From assembly GCF_900100345.1 (NCBI RefSeq), contig NZ_FMTT01000015.1, positions 54,004-118,003 of the forward strand: a stretch of DNA of 64,000 nt, written 5' to 3'. This DNA comes from Paenibacillus tianmuensis (lineage in GTDB: Bacteria > Bacillota > Bacilli > Paenibacillales > NBRC-103111). The notes under the pieces were generated by a model. That model did no database searches. It was not told the DNA's origin and saw nothing but the letters and a program-made list of their open reading frames with translations. A program made the translations under genes and the position numbers. Below are positions 52,187 to 60,728 of the stretch, in pieces. The stretch's first letter is position 1. Each line of letters starts with the position of its first letter.

Positions 52187-53695
52187 GTGAAAACAAACCA
52201 ACTAACCAAACATGAAGCTCACTTCCGGCTGGCCTCTTGCCCGGAATACAGTCAAGCCGGTTTCTCCGGCATCGCTTCTCTCGGAATCGCTTTGGTACTG
52301 CTGCTGAACAGCTACGACTGGTCCGGCGCGGTCTGGAAGCCGGCCGTCCTGGCCGCATTCGCCGCCTATCTGGTTTTTGGGCTGCTGCAGTTAGCGGTCA
52401 GGTTCCTTATCAAAAGAGACCTGCTTCGCAGCGGCGAGCTGCGGCAGGTCACGCGCCGATTAGGTTATGTGCTGCTGCTCAGCTTGCTGACAGCCAATAT
52501 CTTCGTCGGGACCGCCGCTTTACAACTGATCAAACGCAAGAAGAGCGTCGCCTACACGTTGGCCTTTTATGCGCTGCTTACGACCTTGTCCGTATTCGCC
52601 GTCTCTGCCTTGAACGTATTCAAGCCTTACGTCGCCAATACGTTCCTGCCAGGCATGGCGCTGCTTATCGTGGCAGCCGTGGTCCAACTGGTCGCCTTGC
52701 TGCTGGTGGCGCGCTACGCGGAAGACAAGATTTTTCCAAAATCGATGTGGATCGTCGCCATCGCGCTGTTGGCAACCACCGCAACAGGCAATCTGTTCGC
52801 CCTGTTCCTCGGCCTCCTGTTGATCGCCAAGCTGCGCGACAAGGAGCATATGTCGGACTCGAAGCTTAACCATGCCGTCGAGCGCCTGTCCAGAAGCTCC
52901 GCCTCGATGCTCGGGCTGTTTTTTATCTGCTTCCTGCTTACCATCGCCGTGTGCAGCTACCTGATGTTCGATTATGGAATGGCGATCGACAACAACTATG
53001 GGGCGATTTTGCAATCTCCGAGCTTGGCTTACCCGCTCGGCACCGACAATTTCGGACGCGACCTGTTCTCCCGAATCGTATTCGGCGCACGGATCTCGCT
53101 GTTCGTCGGCTTCTTATCCACGCTGATCCCCGTCGTGATCGGGGGCTTGCTGGGTGCGATCTCAGGTTATTTCGGCCGGCAGACGGATAACGTGATCATG
53201 CGGGCGCTCGACGTTCTGTACGCCATTCCGGGCATCCTGCTCGCGATTGCGATCATCGCAGCATTCGGTGCCAACACGACGAACCTTATTCTCGCGCTGA
53301 GCGTCGGAGCGATCCCCGCTTACGCCCGGACGATGAGGGCGAACGTCATGCTCGTCTCAACGCTTGAATACGTGCAGGCGGCACGGGCTTTCGGCTCCAG
53401 CGATCTGTTGATTCTGTTCAAGCATATCATTCCCAACTCCATCTCCCCGATGATCGTCAAATCGACGTTGACCATCGGCACCGCAGTCATCTCGACCAGC
53501 AGCTTGAGCTTTCTCGGACTCGGCGTCGAGCCGCATATCCCGGAGTGGGGCAATATTCTGAAAGTCGGCAGCGCGTATCTGGAGTCGCATGCGTTTACGG
53601 CCATCTACCCGGGTCTGGCGATCATCGCGCTGGTTCTCTCCTTCAACTTCTTGGGAGACGGTGTCCGCGACGCGCTCGATCCGAAGCTAAAGTAA
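52187..53695 (+). CDS. Oligopeptide ABC permease OppC-type with extra membrane domain
   Basis: A 502-residue permease. The C-terminal ~270 residues are a standard OppC/DppC core (YPLGTDNFGRDLFSRIVFGARISLFVGF, EAA loop LEYVQAARAFGSSDLLILFKHIIPNSISP, SSLSFLGLGVEPHIPEWG). The first ~230 residues add about six hydrophobic helices not found in typical OppC (450-500 instead of ~300 residues). GTG 52187 is preferred because GCAGGTG lies six bases upstream; GTG 52178 is the alternative. Both permeases of this operon being enlarged suggests the extensions interact. Confidence 0.87.
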   Translation: MKTNQLTKHEAHFRLASCPEYSQAGFSGIASLGIALVLLLNSYDWSGAVWKPAVLAAFAAYLVFGLLQLAVRFLIKRDLLRSGELRQVTRRLGYVLLLSLLTANIFVGTAALQLIKRKKSVAYTLAFYALLTTLSVFAVSALNVFKPYVANTFLPGMALLIVAAVVQLVALLLVARYAEDKIFPKSMWIVAIALLATTATGNLFALFLGLLLIAKLRDKEHMSDSKLNHAVERLSRSSASMLGLFFICFLLTIAVCSYLMFDYGMAIDNNYGAILQSPSLAYPLGTDNFGRDLFSRIVFGARISLFVGFLSTLIPVVIGGLLGAISGYFGRQTDNVIMRALDVLYAIPGILLAIAIIAAFGANTTNLILALSVGAIPAYARTMRANVMLVSTLEYVQAARAFGSSDLLILFKHIIPNSISPMIVKSTLTIGTAVISTSSLSFLGLGVEPHIPEWGNILKVGSAYLESHAFTAIYPGLAIIALVLSFNFLGDGVRDALDPKLK

Positions 53696-53838
53696 AGCCG
53701 CCGTTTCGGGCAGGCAATACATGCGGAATCCTCATCCATGCTCTATCTCCTTTTCAGGTGCTTGAATCCTGCAGGGACGATAACTGAATGTGTGTGAGTT
53801 CATATTTCATAACTTTATTTCATCAGGAGGGACTTGCA

Positions 53839-55653
53839 TTGAAGAAAAAGAGGAAATTGCTCATTCCGGCGATTCTCGGCGTATCGCTTATGCTGAGCGG
53901 GTGCACGTTAACAACCAAGGACGAACAGGCGCATTCCAAACCATCGGGCGACGGCAACCGATTCGACATCGAGTTGCTCGCTCTGAGCTCCGGAGAGACG
54001 GACGCCAACATCGTCCGCGATCAACTGACCAAGAACGGCTTCAACGTCAAGCTGAACCTTCAGCCGGACTTTGGCTCGTACAAGGCACAGCAGGACGCAG
54101 GCAACTTCGACATCGTTCTGTCGGGCTGGACCACCGTAACCGGCAACCCCGATTACGCCGTACGCTCGCTGTTCAAAACGGGCGGCGACTACAGCATCAT
54201 GGCCGACAAGGAAATCGACGAGCTGATTGAAAAAGCTTCGACGCAGACGCAAGGGCAGTATACGGATACGTACAAGCAGCTTGAGCAGAAGCTCGTATTC
54301 GACAAGGCCTATATCGCGCCTCTGTTTACATCCATCAAATCGCAAGCTTTTAATCAGGAGGTTCTCAAGAAGGATGCCGTACGGCTGTCGAAATCCCGCT
54401 CCCTTCCATGGGAAGAGCTCGATTTCAATGATGCCGGAAAGCGCGCGAAAGAACCGATTATCCTGCAATCGCCGATACCGACCTTGACGTCGCTCGACCC
54501 GATCAAAGGAAACGACGGCTCGATCAACATCATCAACACCAATATGTACGTGCGTTTGCTCAACCTGACAGATGACGACAAACTGACCGCCGAAGGCTCC
54601 CTGTCGTATAACTTCGCCATCGCCGAAGGCAATACCGACTATTATTTCATCCTGCGGGACGATATCAACTTCGCTCAAATCAAGGATAAGCTGGCCGTCG
54701 ATACGGGTGAGCGCGTAGGCGCAGACGACGTGATCTTCTCCCTACAGCGCGCGAAGGACAAAAACTCGGTGCCGAACCATCGAACGTACACTTTACATGA
54801 ACACATCAAGAACGTAGAGCTCGTGACCGACCCGGCTGTTCTGGATTCGATCAAGCAAACCGGCAGCTCCGAAACGGTGAAAAGCGGTCTGGAGAAAGGC
54901 CTTGGCGCCAAAATCTCCGCTCTGGTCCCGGATAAGAAACAAGCCAACAGCAAAGAAGGCAAATACCAGGTCGTGAAGCTGACAACGATCAATCCGTTCC
55001 CGCAAGTGCTGAACTATCTGGCTCACCAATCGGCCGGTATCGTGTCCAAGAAGCAAGTCGAGAGCATCAACAAGTATGACGTTGCCAAATTCGACGTGAA
55101 CAAAGACATCCCGTACGGCGATCAGAACACGGTAACCGAAGGCGCTAAATACAACAACACCCTGTTCACGAGCGGTCCGTACATCCTGTCCTACAAGAAC
55201 GATTACGAAGCGATCTTCCAGAAAAACCCGGCTTATATGGCGGGCACGAAGCACGAACCGAAGGTGAACACCATCAAAACCCGCTTTATCAAAGACGCCG
55301 ACAGCTCGCTGTCCGCGCTGCGCAGCGGCGAGATTCACCTGTTCTACAGCGTGCCGGAGACGAAGTTCGACATCGTCAAAAACGACAGCAAGCTTTCGTT
55401 GCAGACAACCCCAAGCAACGCCGTCTCGTACCTGCTGTTCAATACGAAAAACCGCGAAGTGGCGAAAAGCGCCGATCTGAGAAAAGCGGTGCTTTACTCG
55501 ATCAATCAAGATGAGTTCCTCGCTTACTACAAAAACAATAAATTCAAAGCCGTATCGACGCTTAGCCCGATCGTCCAAACCGGCCTTGAGCTCAAAGCCG
55601 ATGCCGGCAAAGCCAAAGAGTTCCTGAACGCTTATAAAGCTGGCAAAAAATAA
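53839..55653 (+). CDS. Circularly permuted oligopeptide-binding lipoprotein (SBP family 5)
   Basis: A 604-residue lipoprotein (lipobox LSGC), TTG 53839 eight bases after CAGGAGG. Segment order is unusual. Residues ~30-190 look like the C-terminal lobe of OppA/DppA (RDQLTKNGFNVKL, DIVLSGWTTVTGNPDYAVRSLF, EIDELIEKA, YIAPLFTS). From ~200 the N-terminal part follows (ILQSPIPTLTSLDPI, DYYFILRDDINF, VGADDVIFSLQRA, LFTSGPYIL, LRSGEIHLFYSV). The protein ends at LRKAVLYSINQDEFL...KAKEFLNAY, which in normal OppA precedes the C-terminal lobe. It should bind peptides for the adjacent permeases. Confidence 0.85.
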   Translation: MKKKRKLLIPAILGVSLMLSGCTLTTKDEQAHSKPSGDGNRFDIELLALSSGETDANIVRDQLTKNGFNVKLNLQPDFGSYKAQQDAGNFDIVLSGWTTVTGNPDYAVRSLFKTGGDYSIMADKEIDELIEKASTQTQGQYTDTYKQLEQKLVFDKAYIAPLFTSIKSQAFNQEVLKKDAVRLSKSRSLPWEELDFNDAGKRAKEPIILQSPIPTLTSLDPIKGNDGSINIINTNMYVRLLNLTDDDKLTAEGSLSYNFAIAEGNTDYYFILRDDINFAQIKDKLAVDTGERVGADDVIFSLQRAKDKNSVPNHRTYTLHEHIKNVELVTDPAVLDSIKQTGSSETVKSGLEKGLGAKISALVPDKKQANSKEGKYQVVKLTTINPFPQVLNYLAHQSAGIVSKKQVESINKYDVAKFDVNKDIPYGDQNTVTEGAKYNNTLFTSGPYILSYKNDYEAIFQKNPAYMAGTKHEPKVNTIKTRFIKDADSSLSALRSGEIHLFYSVPETKFDIVKNDSKLSLQTTPSNAVSYLLFNTKNREVAKSADLRKAVLYSINQDEFLAYYKNNKFKAVSTLSPIVQTGLELKADAGKAKEFLNAYKAGKK

Positions 55654-55672
55654 GGAATTCAGCGATAATGAA

Positions 55673-55706
55673 AAGAGACTGCCTCAAACGGGCGGTCTCT
55701 TTCTTC
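55673..55706 (+). terminator. Hairpin after the peptide-binding gene
   Basis: AAGAGACTGCC / GGCGGTCTCTTT with T-rich tail. The next gene is 38 bases on, so it may be read only in part. Confidence 0.75.
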
Positions 55707-55743
55707 ACAAAGCCAACGCCTATAAAATAAGGAGCGATCATCC

Positions 55744-56199
55744 GTGTCTTCTTCTGATAAAAGTAAAGCCAAGCTGCCGCAATGGGACGCCCTCATGCTG
55801 GAATCGTTAAAAGCCTACGGTTGGTCCAAGGAGGAGCTACTCCGCCGCATCCATGCAGGCGAGCTGCCTCAGGACGAGAGCGAGTTCCAGTTCGACTACA
55901 AGCTATTGACCGCCACGGCCGCTAGCGATCCGGCTGTCTTCGAAGAGGCCGTCTTCAACGGTTACCAGATCAAGTACAGCACACTGCGGGGCATTTCCAG
56001 TTGGATTCTGCTCGCCTTGGGCGAGGAACCCGAGCTCAGCCTGGAGCCCGGACAAGAGTCGGTCTCCGCCCAACTGAGTGTAGAAGAGCGTGACCGGCTG
56101 GCTTCGACGGTGTCGTACGGCTGGGTCATCCACGGCGAGCACCAAGGACCGGCCGGTGAGAAGTCGGCCTACCGCATCGAGCCGCTGCATCGGTTGTAA
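55744..56199 (+). CDS. Conserved hypothetical cytosolic protein
   Basis: A 151-residue soluble acidic protein, GTG 55744 behind AAGGAG (55728-55733). It begins with a short helical segment (PQWDALMLESLKAYGWSKEELLRRIHAGELP) and contains FNGYQIKYSTLRGISSWILLALGEEPEL and a C-terminal STVSYGWVIHGEHQG part. No catalytic motif is recognised. It lies directly downstream of the peptide transporter operon on the same strand. A role in that system cannot be claimed. The 56200-56382 stretch after it holds no convincing gene. Confidence 0.65.
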   Translation: MSSSDKSKAKLPQWDALMLESLKAYGWSKEELLRRIHAGELPQDESEFQFDYKLLTATAASDPAVFEEAVFNGYQIKYSTLRGISSWILLALGEEPELSLEPGQESVSAQLSVEERDRLASTVSYGWVIHGEHQGPAGEKSAYRIEPLHRL

Positions 56200-56382
56200 C
56201 GAAATGCGCACGACGGGTTTCGCCCCCCTGTATATCCGGCTGAACTGCCTTGAACAATGAAAATGGACAAAAAGCTGCGGTCAAGGTTGCAGAAGAAGCG
56301 ACGAGCATTTGCAATCCGGACCGCAAGCTGTAGTAGTAACATTAGCGACAAGGGGGGAATTTGGCTTGTATATCATCGAAGC

Positions 56383-56922
56383 TCATCCTCTTGTTAATAA
56401 ATCATTAACCTTTACCCTCCAAATCATATGATGAGCGGTTTCTCCCCAATAATCCTTTAACAGATAATCTGGTTCTCCATATTTCTTCTTCCAGATTTTT
56501 TGTGCATTAGTATATCCGCTATCTAAACAGAATTCTTCTATTCCTTCACTCTTTAAGGTCAAGTACATTTCAACAAGTAGTTGATTACCAATTCCCTGCC
56601 TCTGATAGTCCGGATGCACGAAAACTGTACCCACTTCATTTACATCTTTTAATGCATGTTCTGTACAATGATTTATAAGCTCACTTGATGGACCGTATTC
56701 TATTGATCCAATTATTTTTTCTCCATCTAAAGCAATTAGAAAATATCTGTCTTTTCCGTCGCTTTCCAGATCTCTATGTAGATAGTTTTCCTTAGCTTTT
56801 ATTTCAACCTCTAAATCATTCAACATATCCCCTATGCCTTCTTTAATATACGTGTCAGTTATTACAATTCTAAAAAACTCATTTAACTCTTTTATATCCT
56901 CTATTGTTGGTCTTCTTATCAC
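56383..56922 (-). CDS. GNAT-family N-acetyltransferase
   Basis: A 179-residue acetyltransferase. EVGTVFVHPDYQRQGIGNQLLVEMYLTLKSEG contains motif A with the acetyl-CoA pyrophosphate loop RQGIGN. LDSGYTNAQKIWKKKYGEPDY is the C-terminal motif B region. The start MIRRPTIEDIKELNEFF is typical. It begins the AT-rich part of the window (visibly lower GC than genes before 56 kb), consistent with acquired DNA. The substrate is unknown. Confidence 0.85.
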   Translation of the reverse strand: MIRRPTIEDIKELNEFFRIVITDTYIKEGIGDMLNDLEVEIKAKENYLHRDLESDGKDRYFLIALDGEKIIGSIEYGPSSELINHCTEHALKDVNEVGTVFVHPDYQRQGIGNQLLVEMYLTLKSEGIEEFCLDSGYTNAQKIWKKKYGEPDYLLKDYWGETAHHMIWRVKVNDLLTRG

Positions 56923-57110
56923 AACAAGCCCCTCCGCTCTCTATAACCCCCTGGATGTTTACTTCAGTTTTTTATTCGACAACACCTACAATTTCCCTTT
57001 TTTTCAAGAAAAAATTACTGGAATAGTTTGGTTATAGCCGTTTTCTACCGCTCAAAAATGGTACAATTTAATGCGTATTATGAAATCGAGCCTTTATAGG
57101 GAGTGCTAGT

Positions 57111-57866
57111 ATGCTTAGTTTTAAGAACACGACAATGGAAGTTTCAATTAGTGGGATTGATACAGCTGTTCTATCGGTAGGGGCTACGGAACAGTTTGGA
57201 CCGTACTTGCCAATGCATTTAGATACGCTTATCGCAGAGCTATACGCGGATGCTTATGGGAGAGAATTAAATGCTTACGTGTTGCCTACAATCCCGTTTA
57301 ATACCTCTGAAGAACATGCCAATTTCAAGGGGACAGTTACGGTAAGCCCCAATATTTTAACAGCTATGTTGGAAGAGATTATTTGCAACCTAATAAGACA
57401 AGGGTTTAGGAAGTTTTTGGTTTGTACTGGACATGGCGGATCATATTGGGAGGGAGCTTTCGTCAAGCATATTAATTACAAGTACCCTCAGATTATTTTG
57501 ATTTCCGCAAATCATAATAATCATCTTGCATGGGAAGAAGCAATTGAAGCGGCAGGTTTAACAGGCTTAAACGAAATGCATGGTGGTTTATTGTCCGTTT
57601 GTACAGCTATGTGGCTTTGTCCTGAATTGGTTAAACCCAATTCAATGGGTTCAGACATACCTTCAGAAAACCGTCTTTATGCAGATTACTTAGGGTGGGA
57701 TAAGCTAACTCAGGATGGGTGTTGGGGAAAGTTTGAAGAAGGGATTTATTCACATGAAGAACTGGCTGAAAAAGGTAAGACTTTTTGGAACACATTTATT
57801 CAAAAAAGAACCGAAGGTTTAAAACAAATCCTCGAAGAGGGATACCGTCGAAAAACACAAGGATGA
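57111..57866 (+). CDS. Creatininase-family amidohydrolase-like protein
   Basis: A 251-residue protein of the creatininase family (metal-dependent amide hydrolases). SVGATEQFGPYLPMHLDT corresponds to the metal-binding EQHGPHLP-GTD segment, but the His of E-Q-H-G is Phe here. LVCTGHGGSYWEGAF matches N-GHGGN, and LNEMHGGLLSVCTAMWLCPELV supplies the E-x-H-A-G-like segment. Loss of a ligand His may alter metal occupancy or activity. It follows an AGGGAG-like ribosome site. Neighbours give no pathway hint; substrate is unknown. Confidence 0.8.
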   Translation: MLSFKNTTMEVSISGIDTAVLSVGATEQFGPYLPMHLDTLIAELYADAYGRELNAYVLPTIPFNTSEEHANFKGTVTVSPNILTAMLEEIICNLIRQGFRKFLVCTGHGGSYWEGAFVKHINYKYPQIILISANHNNHLAWEEAIEAAGLTGLNEMHGGLLSVCTAMWLCPELVKPNSMGSDIPSENRLYADYLGWDKLTQDGCWGKFEEGIYSHEELAEKGKTFWNTFIQKRTEGLKQILEEGYRRKTQG

Positions 57867-57888
57867 TTCAACTAGCGGGACATGAACC

Positions 57889-58022
57889 GTCAAAAAGTAT
57901 AAGGCAACTACGAATTCGAAGCATGTGCTTCCGTTTCATAACAACGTGTTAAACCAGGAGTTCATAGCCAGCAAACCTGATGAGAAGTAGGTTACAGACA
58001 TCACCTATGTGTTTACTTCGGA
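57889..58022 (+). mobile_element. Relic of an IS3-family transposase (OrfB fragment)
   Basis: About 45 codons read VKKYKATTNSKHVLPFHNNV, LNQEFIASKPDEK, a TAG in place of the conserved Trp, then VTDITYVFT. This is the segment of IS3/IS150-type OrfB leading into the first DDE Asp (V-x-DITY). No start, ends or remaining domains are present, and the premature stop confirms decay. It lies between the creatininase-like gene and a small unknown gene. Confidence 0.75.
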
Positions 58023-58034
58023 CTTAAAATCTTT

Positions 58035-58439
58035 TTATTGTCCCATAAAGTCTTCAGCCGCTTCTCTAACTTCTTCATTTGTTGAATTGACCCCTTGCTC
58101 AATTCCCCAATTTAATAGTATTGGAGCTGCTTCTGAAATAAGTTCCAACAATCTACGATACTCCCAATCGTCTTCAAAACAAATGGTCGTTCTAGCTACT
58201 TCAGGAAGATGCTTTAGCAACCATTTCGAAGGAATTGTTTTGATTTTATTTCTTGCTAATTCAATTAGAGGCCAATTTTGAGGATGACAAGCATACCCAA
58301 CAAAAAAAGCAAGAATTTCTGTTCCAATGCTTTCGGGAAAACTTTCAATGTCGTCTATTCTATCATATGCGTTTGGTAATATTTGATTAAGTTCATTTCG
58401 AAATCTCAATTCTTGTGGCGAAATTATATCGTCATTCAC
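58035..58439 (-). CDS. Hypothetical protein, possible immunity-type
   Basis: A 134-residue acidic, soluble, mostly helical protein (FRNELNQILPNAYDRIDDIESFP, FFVGYACHPQNWPLIELARNKI, YRRLLELISEAAPILLNWGIEQG). The length, acidity and AT-rich setting resemble bacteriocin or polymorphic-toxin immunity proteins. No toxin gene is adjacent, so the role is not assigned. It is 29 bases downstream of another small unknown gene on the same strand and probably shares its message. Confidence 0.6.
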   Translation of the reverse strand: MNDDIISPQELRFRNELNQILPNAYDRIDDIESFPESIGTEILAFFVGYACHPQNWPLIELARNKIKTIPSKWLLKHLPEVARTTICFEDDWEYRRLLELISEAAPILLNWGIEQGVNSTNEEVREAAEDFMGQ

Positions 58440-58468
58440 TTATTTTTCACCTCCATATATCCATGTTG

Positions 58469-58936
58469 TTAAGACTTTCTTAACCTAATCACCACAATAT
58501 TCCCTGAGTTAACAAAACAAGATGCATGATATAACCCATCATAAATATTCTCTACTCGGTAATCACCTACAAAAATATTATCAGCCGCCTTTTCATCATA
58601 AGCATGCCGGACAAGTATTATTGTAAGTTGTTCAATGGAATTTCTTTCTATAAGTTCCTTAATATTTTGACCAAACTGTTGGATTGGTTGAGGTATCTCA
58701 TCAAATTCAAACCATTCATCAAATTCACCTATAAATTCTTGATTTATAAGTTCGACCGTATGTCTATTTAGAAATTCATTCAGATGGGACATCCTTCTTT
58801 CAGAAATCTCTCTTTCTTGAAGCACCTTAAAATCATTACTTTTTTCAAACAATGGTAGTAGGAATGATAAAACATCTCCGCACTCATTCGCTTCGAACGT
58901 CAGAAATTGAGTACAATCAAAAAGAACATCAGCCAT
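58469..58936 (-). CDS. Hypothetical acidic protein
   Basis: A 155-residue soluble acidic protein starting at ATG 58936 with GAGGTG upstream; the open frame extends to 59023 but without ribosome site. Segments: FLTFEANECGDVLSFLLPLFEKSNDF, FNRHTVELINQEF-like helix and DEWFEFDEIPQPI. No family recognised. With the following 134-residue gene it forms a two-gene unit divergent from the Cfr-like resistance gene. Confidence 0.6.
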   Translation of the reverse strand: MADVLFDCTQFLTFEANECGDVLSFLLPLFEKSNDFKVLQEREISERRMSHLNEFLNRHTVELINQEFIGEFDEWFEFDEIPQPIQQFGQNIKELIERNSIEQLTIILVRHAYDEKAADNIFVGDYRVENIYDGLYHASCFVNSGNIVVIRLRKS

Positions 58937-59095
58937 TACTTCACCTCTAAAGGAGGGATGACCTAAAGATTGCCATCCCAAAATAATATTATGGGTATAA
59001 ACCTGCTCAGTTTGCTGGTACAAATAATATTCTACAGAAAGGGCGATCTTTTTTCTACCCTGTTCTCCCGAGTGGATTTCTTGATTGATACAAAG

Positions 59096-59124
59096 TTGAA
59101 ATGTGACATTGGCTGTGCTACAAT
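59096..59124 (+). promoter_or_regulatory. Promoter of the cfr-like gene
   Basis: TTGAAA (59096-59101), 17 bases, TACAAT (59119-59124). Transcription would start near 59131, giving a ~450-base leader before the methyltransferase. A tiny frame (ATG ATG AGA ATA ATG TAA, 59147-59164) after GGGGAG is the first possible leader peptide. Confidence 0.75.
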
Positions 59125-59219
59125 ACTAGCAATTAATCTAGGGGAGATGATGAGAATAATGTAATATTTCTTGCTTATTTTACGAATGATAAAACAAAAA
59201 CTGTTTTATTCTTTGTTAA

Positions 59220-59349
59220 GCAAGAAAGTTACTTATTCTCTTCACTCAAATAAAATAACAATATCTAATCTATTCATTGGGTTAGATTTTCGTATTTTGT
59301 TTATTTGAGCTACAAGAAAGGTAACTTTCTTGTAGCTCTTTATTATTTT
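59220..59349 (+). promoter_or_regulatory. Transcription attenuator of the cfr-like gene
   Basis: A terminator stem AGCTACAAGAAAG (59308-59320) / CTTTCTTGTAGCT (59325-59337), with a GTAA loop and CTTTATTATTTT, precedes the gene. CAAGAAAGTTAC at 59221-59232 is exactly complementary to GTAACTTTCTTG at 59321-59332, i.e. the terminator's loop and descending arm, so it is a perfect antiterminator. A further stem (59247-59259 with 59292-59307, AAATAAA/TTTATTT) lies between. Ribosome stalling upstream would decide which fold forms. Confidence 0.8.
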
Positions 59350-59364
59350 AGGAGGTTGAAATAA

Positions 59365-59475
59365 ATGTTTGAAGTTGTAAATGTTCATGTGAACCGTTCA
59401 TTGTCCGTTAGTACGGTTCACGATCAAACTAAACGGATGCCGGAGCATTATCCATCTATAGATAGATGCACGTAG
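59365..59475 (+). CDS. Leader peptide upstream of the cfr-like gene
   Basis: A 36-codon frame with ATG 59365, nine bases after AGGAGG (59350-59355), begins MFEVVNVHVNRSLSVSTVHD and ends at TAG 59473-59475. GTGAACCGT (59389-59397) and ACGGTTCAC (59413-59421) form a hairpin within it. Position, strong ribosome site and hairpin suggest a second, translational control layer for the resistance gene. The peptide has no other recognisable role. Confidence 0.6.
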   Translation: MFEVVNVHVNRSLSVSTVHDQTKRMPEHYPSIDRCT

Positions 59476-59584
59476 CGACTGGAACTGCAAGCATCGTGGG
59501 TTTTATTTTAGTTGGTTAATGTAGATGTTAGGCACCCTTTATTGGTGCTTAAGGCATTTTCTCCGGCTCAAGAGGAGAAAAAAC

Positions 59585-60619
59585 ATGAAATCAACTTCGA
59601 AATACGAAATGATTCAACACATATTGACAGCATTGAAACAACCTGCATATCGGTTTCAACAAATTGCGGATGCGATCTTCAAGCAAAGAATTGGTGAATA
59701 TGACAGAATGACCATACTCCCCAAGGGTATAAGAAACGAATTAATTAAGAACCTTGGCGAACACGTTTTGAACTTAACCCCTGTCATGCAAAAGACATCC
59801 AGGCAAGTGAATAAAGTGCTTTTTTCCATTGAGGGCGGTGAACGCATAGAAGCAGTTCAACTAAGCTATCAGCGCGGCTGGAAATCATACTGCATTTCCA
59901 GCCAGTGCGGATGCGGATATGGTTGTAGCTTCTGTGCTACAGGTACAATCGGACTGAAACGAAATCTGACCGCTGATGAAATTACCGATCAGCTGTTATA
60001 CTTTCATTTAAATGGTCAAGCCTTGGATAGTGTTTCGTTTATGGGTATGGGAGAGGCGCTAGCCAATCCTAATCTCTTCGACACGCTTATGATTCTAACA
60101 GATCCACGAACCTTTGGCTTGGGGCATCGAAGAATTACAGTTTCCACCATCGGAATTTTGCCGGGTATCGATCGTCTGACAAAGGAATTTCCACAGGTTA
60201 ACCTGACCTTTTCACTACACTCTCCGTTCGACGAACAGCGGAGCGAGCTAATGCCCATTAACAATCGGTTTCCGCTTAATGATGTGTTGAACAAGTTGGA
60301 TCAGCATATTCGTGATACAGGTAGAAAAGTCTATATTGCGTATATATTACTTCGAGGAGAAAACGATTCAAACGAGCATGCAGAAGCCATTGCTGTTTTG
60401 TTAAAGCACAGAGGTCCTTGGGAACATTTATATCACGTCAATTTGATCCCCTACAATTCAACCGATGTGACGCCTGAAAGCTATCATCAATCGGACAAAG
60501 ATCGGGTTCAAACGTTTGTCAGTATCTTAAAATCAAAGGGAATCCAAGTCACTGTGCGAACTCAATTCGGAACGGACATTGATGCAGCATGCGGTCAGCT
60601 ATACGGAGACAACAAGTAA
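59585..60619 (+). CDS. Cfr-like 23S rRNA (adenine2503-C8)-methyltransferase
   Basis: A 344-residue radical SAM enzyme. The cluster motif is C110-GYG-C114-SF-C117, and the methyl-carrier Cys336 is in DAACGQLYG. Family-specific stretches SFMGMGEALANP, FSLHSPFDEQRSELMPIN and HVNLIPYNSTD separate Cfr/Clb enzymes from RlmN (which has GMGEPL and SLHA). C8 methylation of A2503 protects the peptidyl-transferase centre against phenicols, lincosamides, oxazolidinones, pleuromutilins and streptogramin A. ATG 59585 follows GAGGAG by nine bases. An attenuator and leader peptide precede it, so expression is probably drug-induced. Confidence 0.9.
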   Translation: MKSTSKYEMIQHILTALKQPAYRFQQIADAIFKQRIGEYDRMTILPKGIRNELIKNLGEHVLNLTPVMQKTSRQVNKVLFSIEGGERIEAVQLSYQRGWKSYCISSQCGCGYGCSFCATGTIGLKRNLTADEITDQLLYFHLNGQALDSVSFMGMGEALANPNLFDTLMILTDPRTFGLGHRRITVSTIGILPGIDRLTKEFPQVNLTFSLHSPFDEQRSELMPINNRFPLNDVLNKLDQHIRDTGRKVYIAYILLRGENDSNEHAEAIAVLLKHRGPWEHLYHVNLIPYNSTDVTPESYHQSDKDRVQTFVSILKSKGIQVTVRTQFGTDIDAACGQLYGDNK

Positions 60620-60728
60620 AACATTCCCGCAATAAAAGATCAACCTAAACATTGGGGAGAATTATCCGGTTTTCGTGAAAAGATTGATAGGCGAAATAGT
60701 GAAATAGTACAAGTATTCACTTCAAGGG

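Noticed and set aside
56200..56382. Short frame after the 151-residue gene (from ATG near 56258)
   Set aside because: Lacks a ribosome site, is Arg/Lys/Ser-rich and runs into the antisense end of the acetyltransferase gene.
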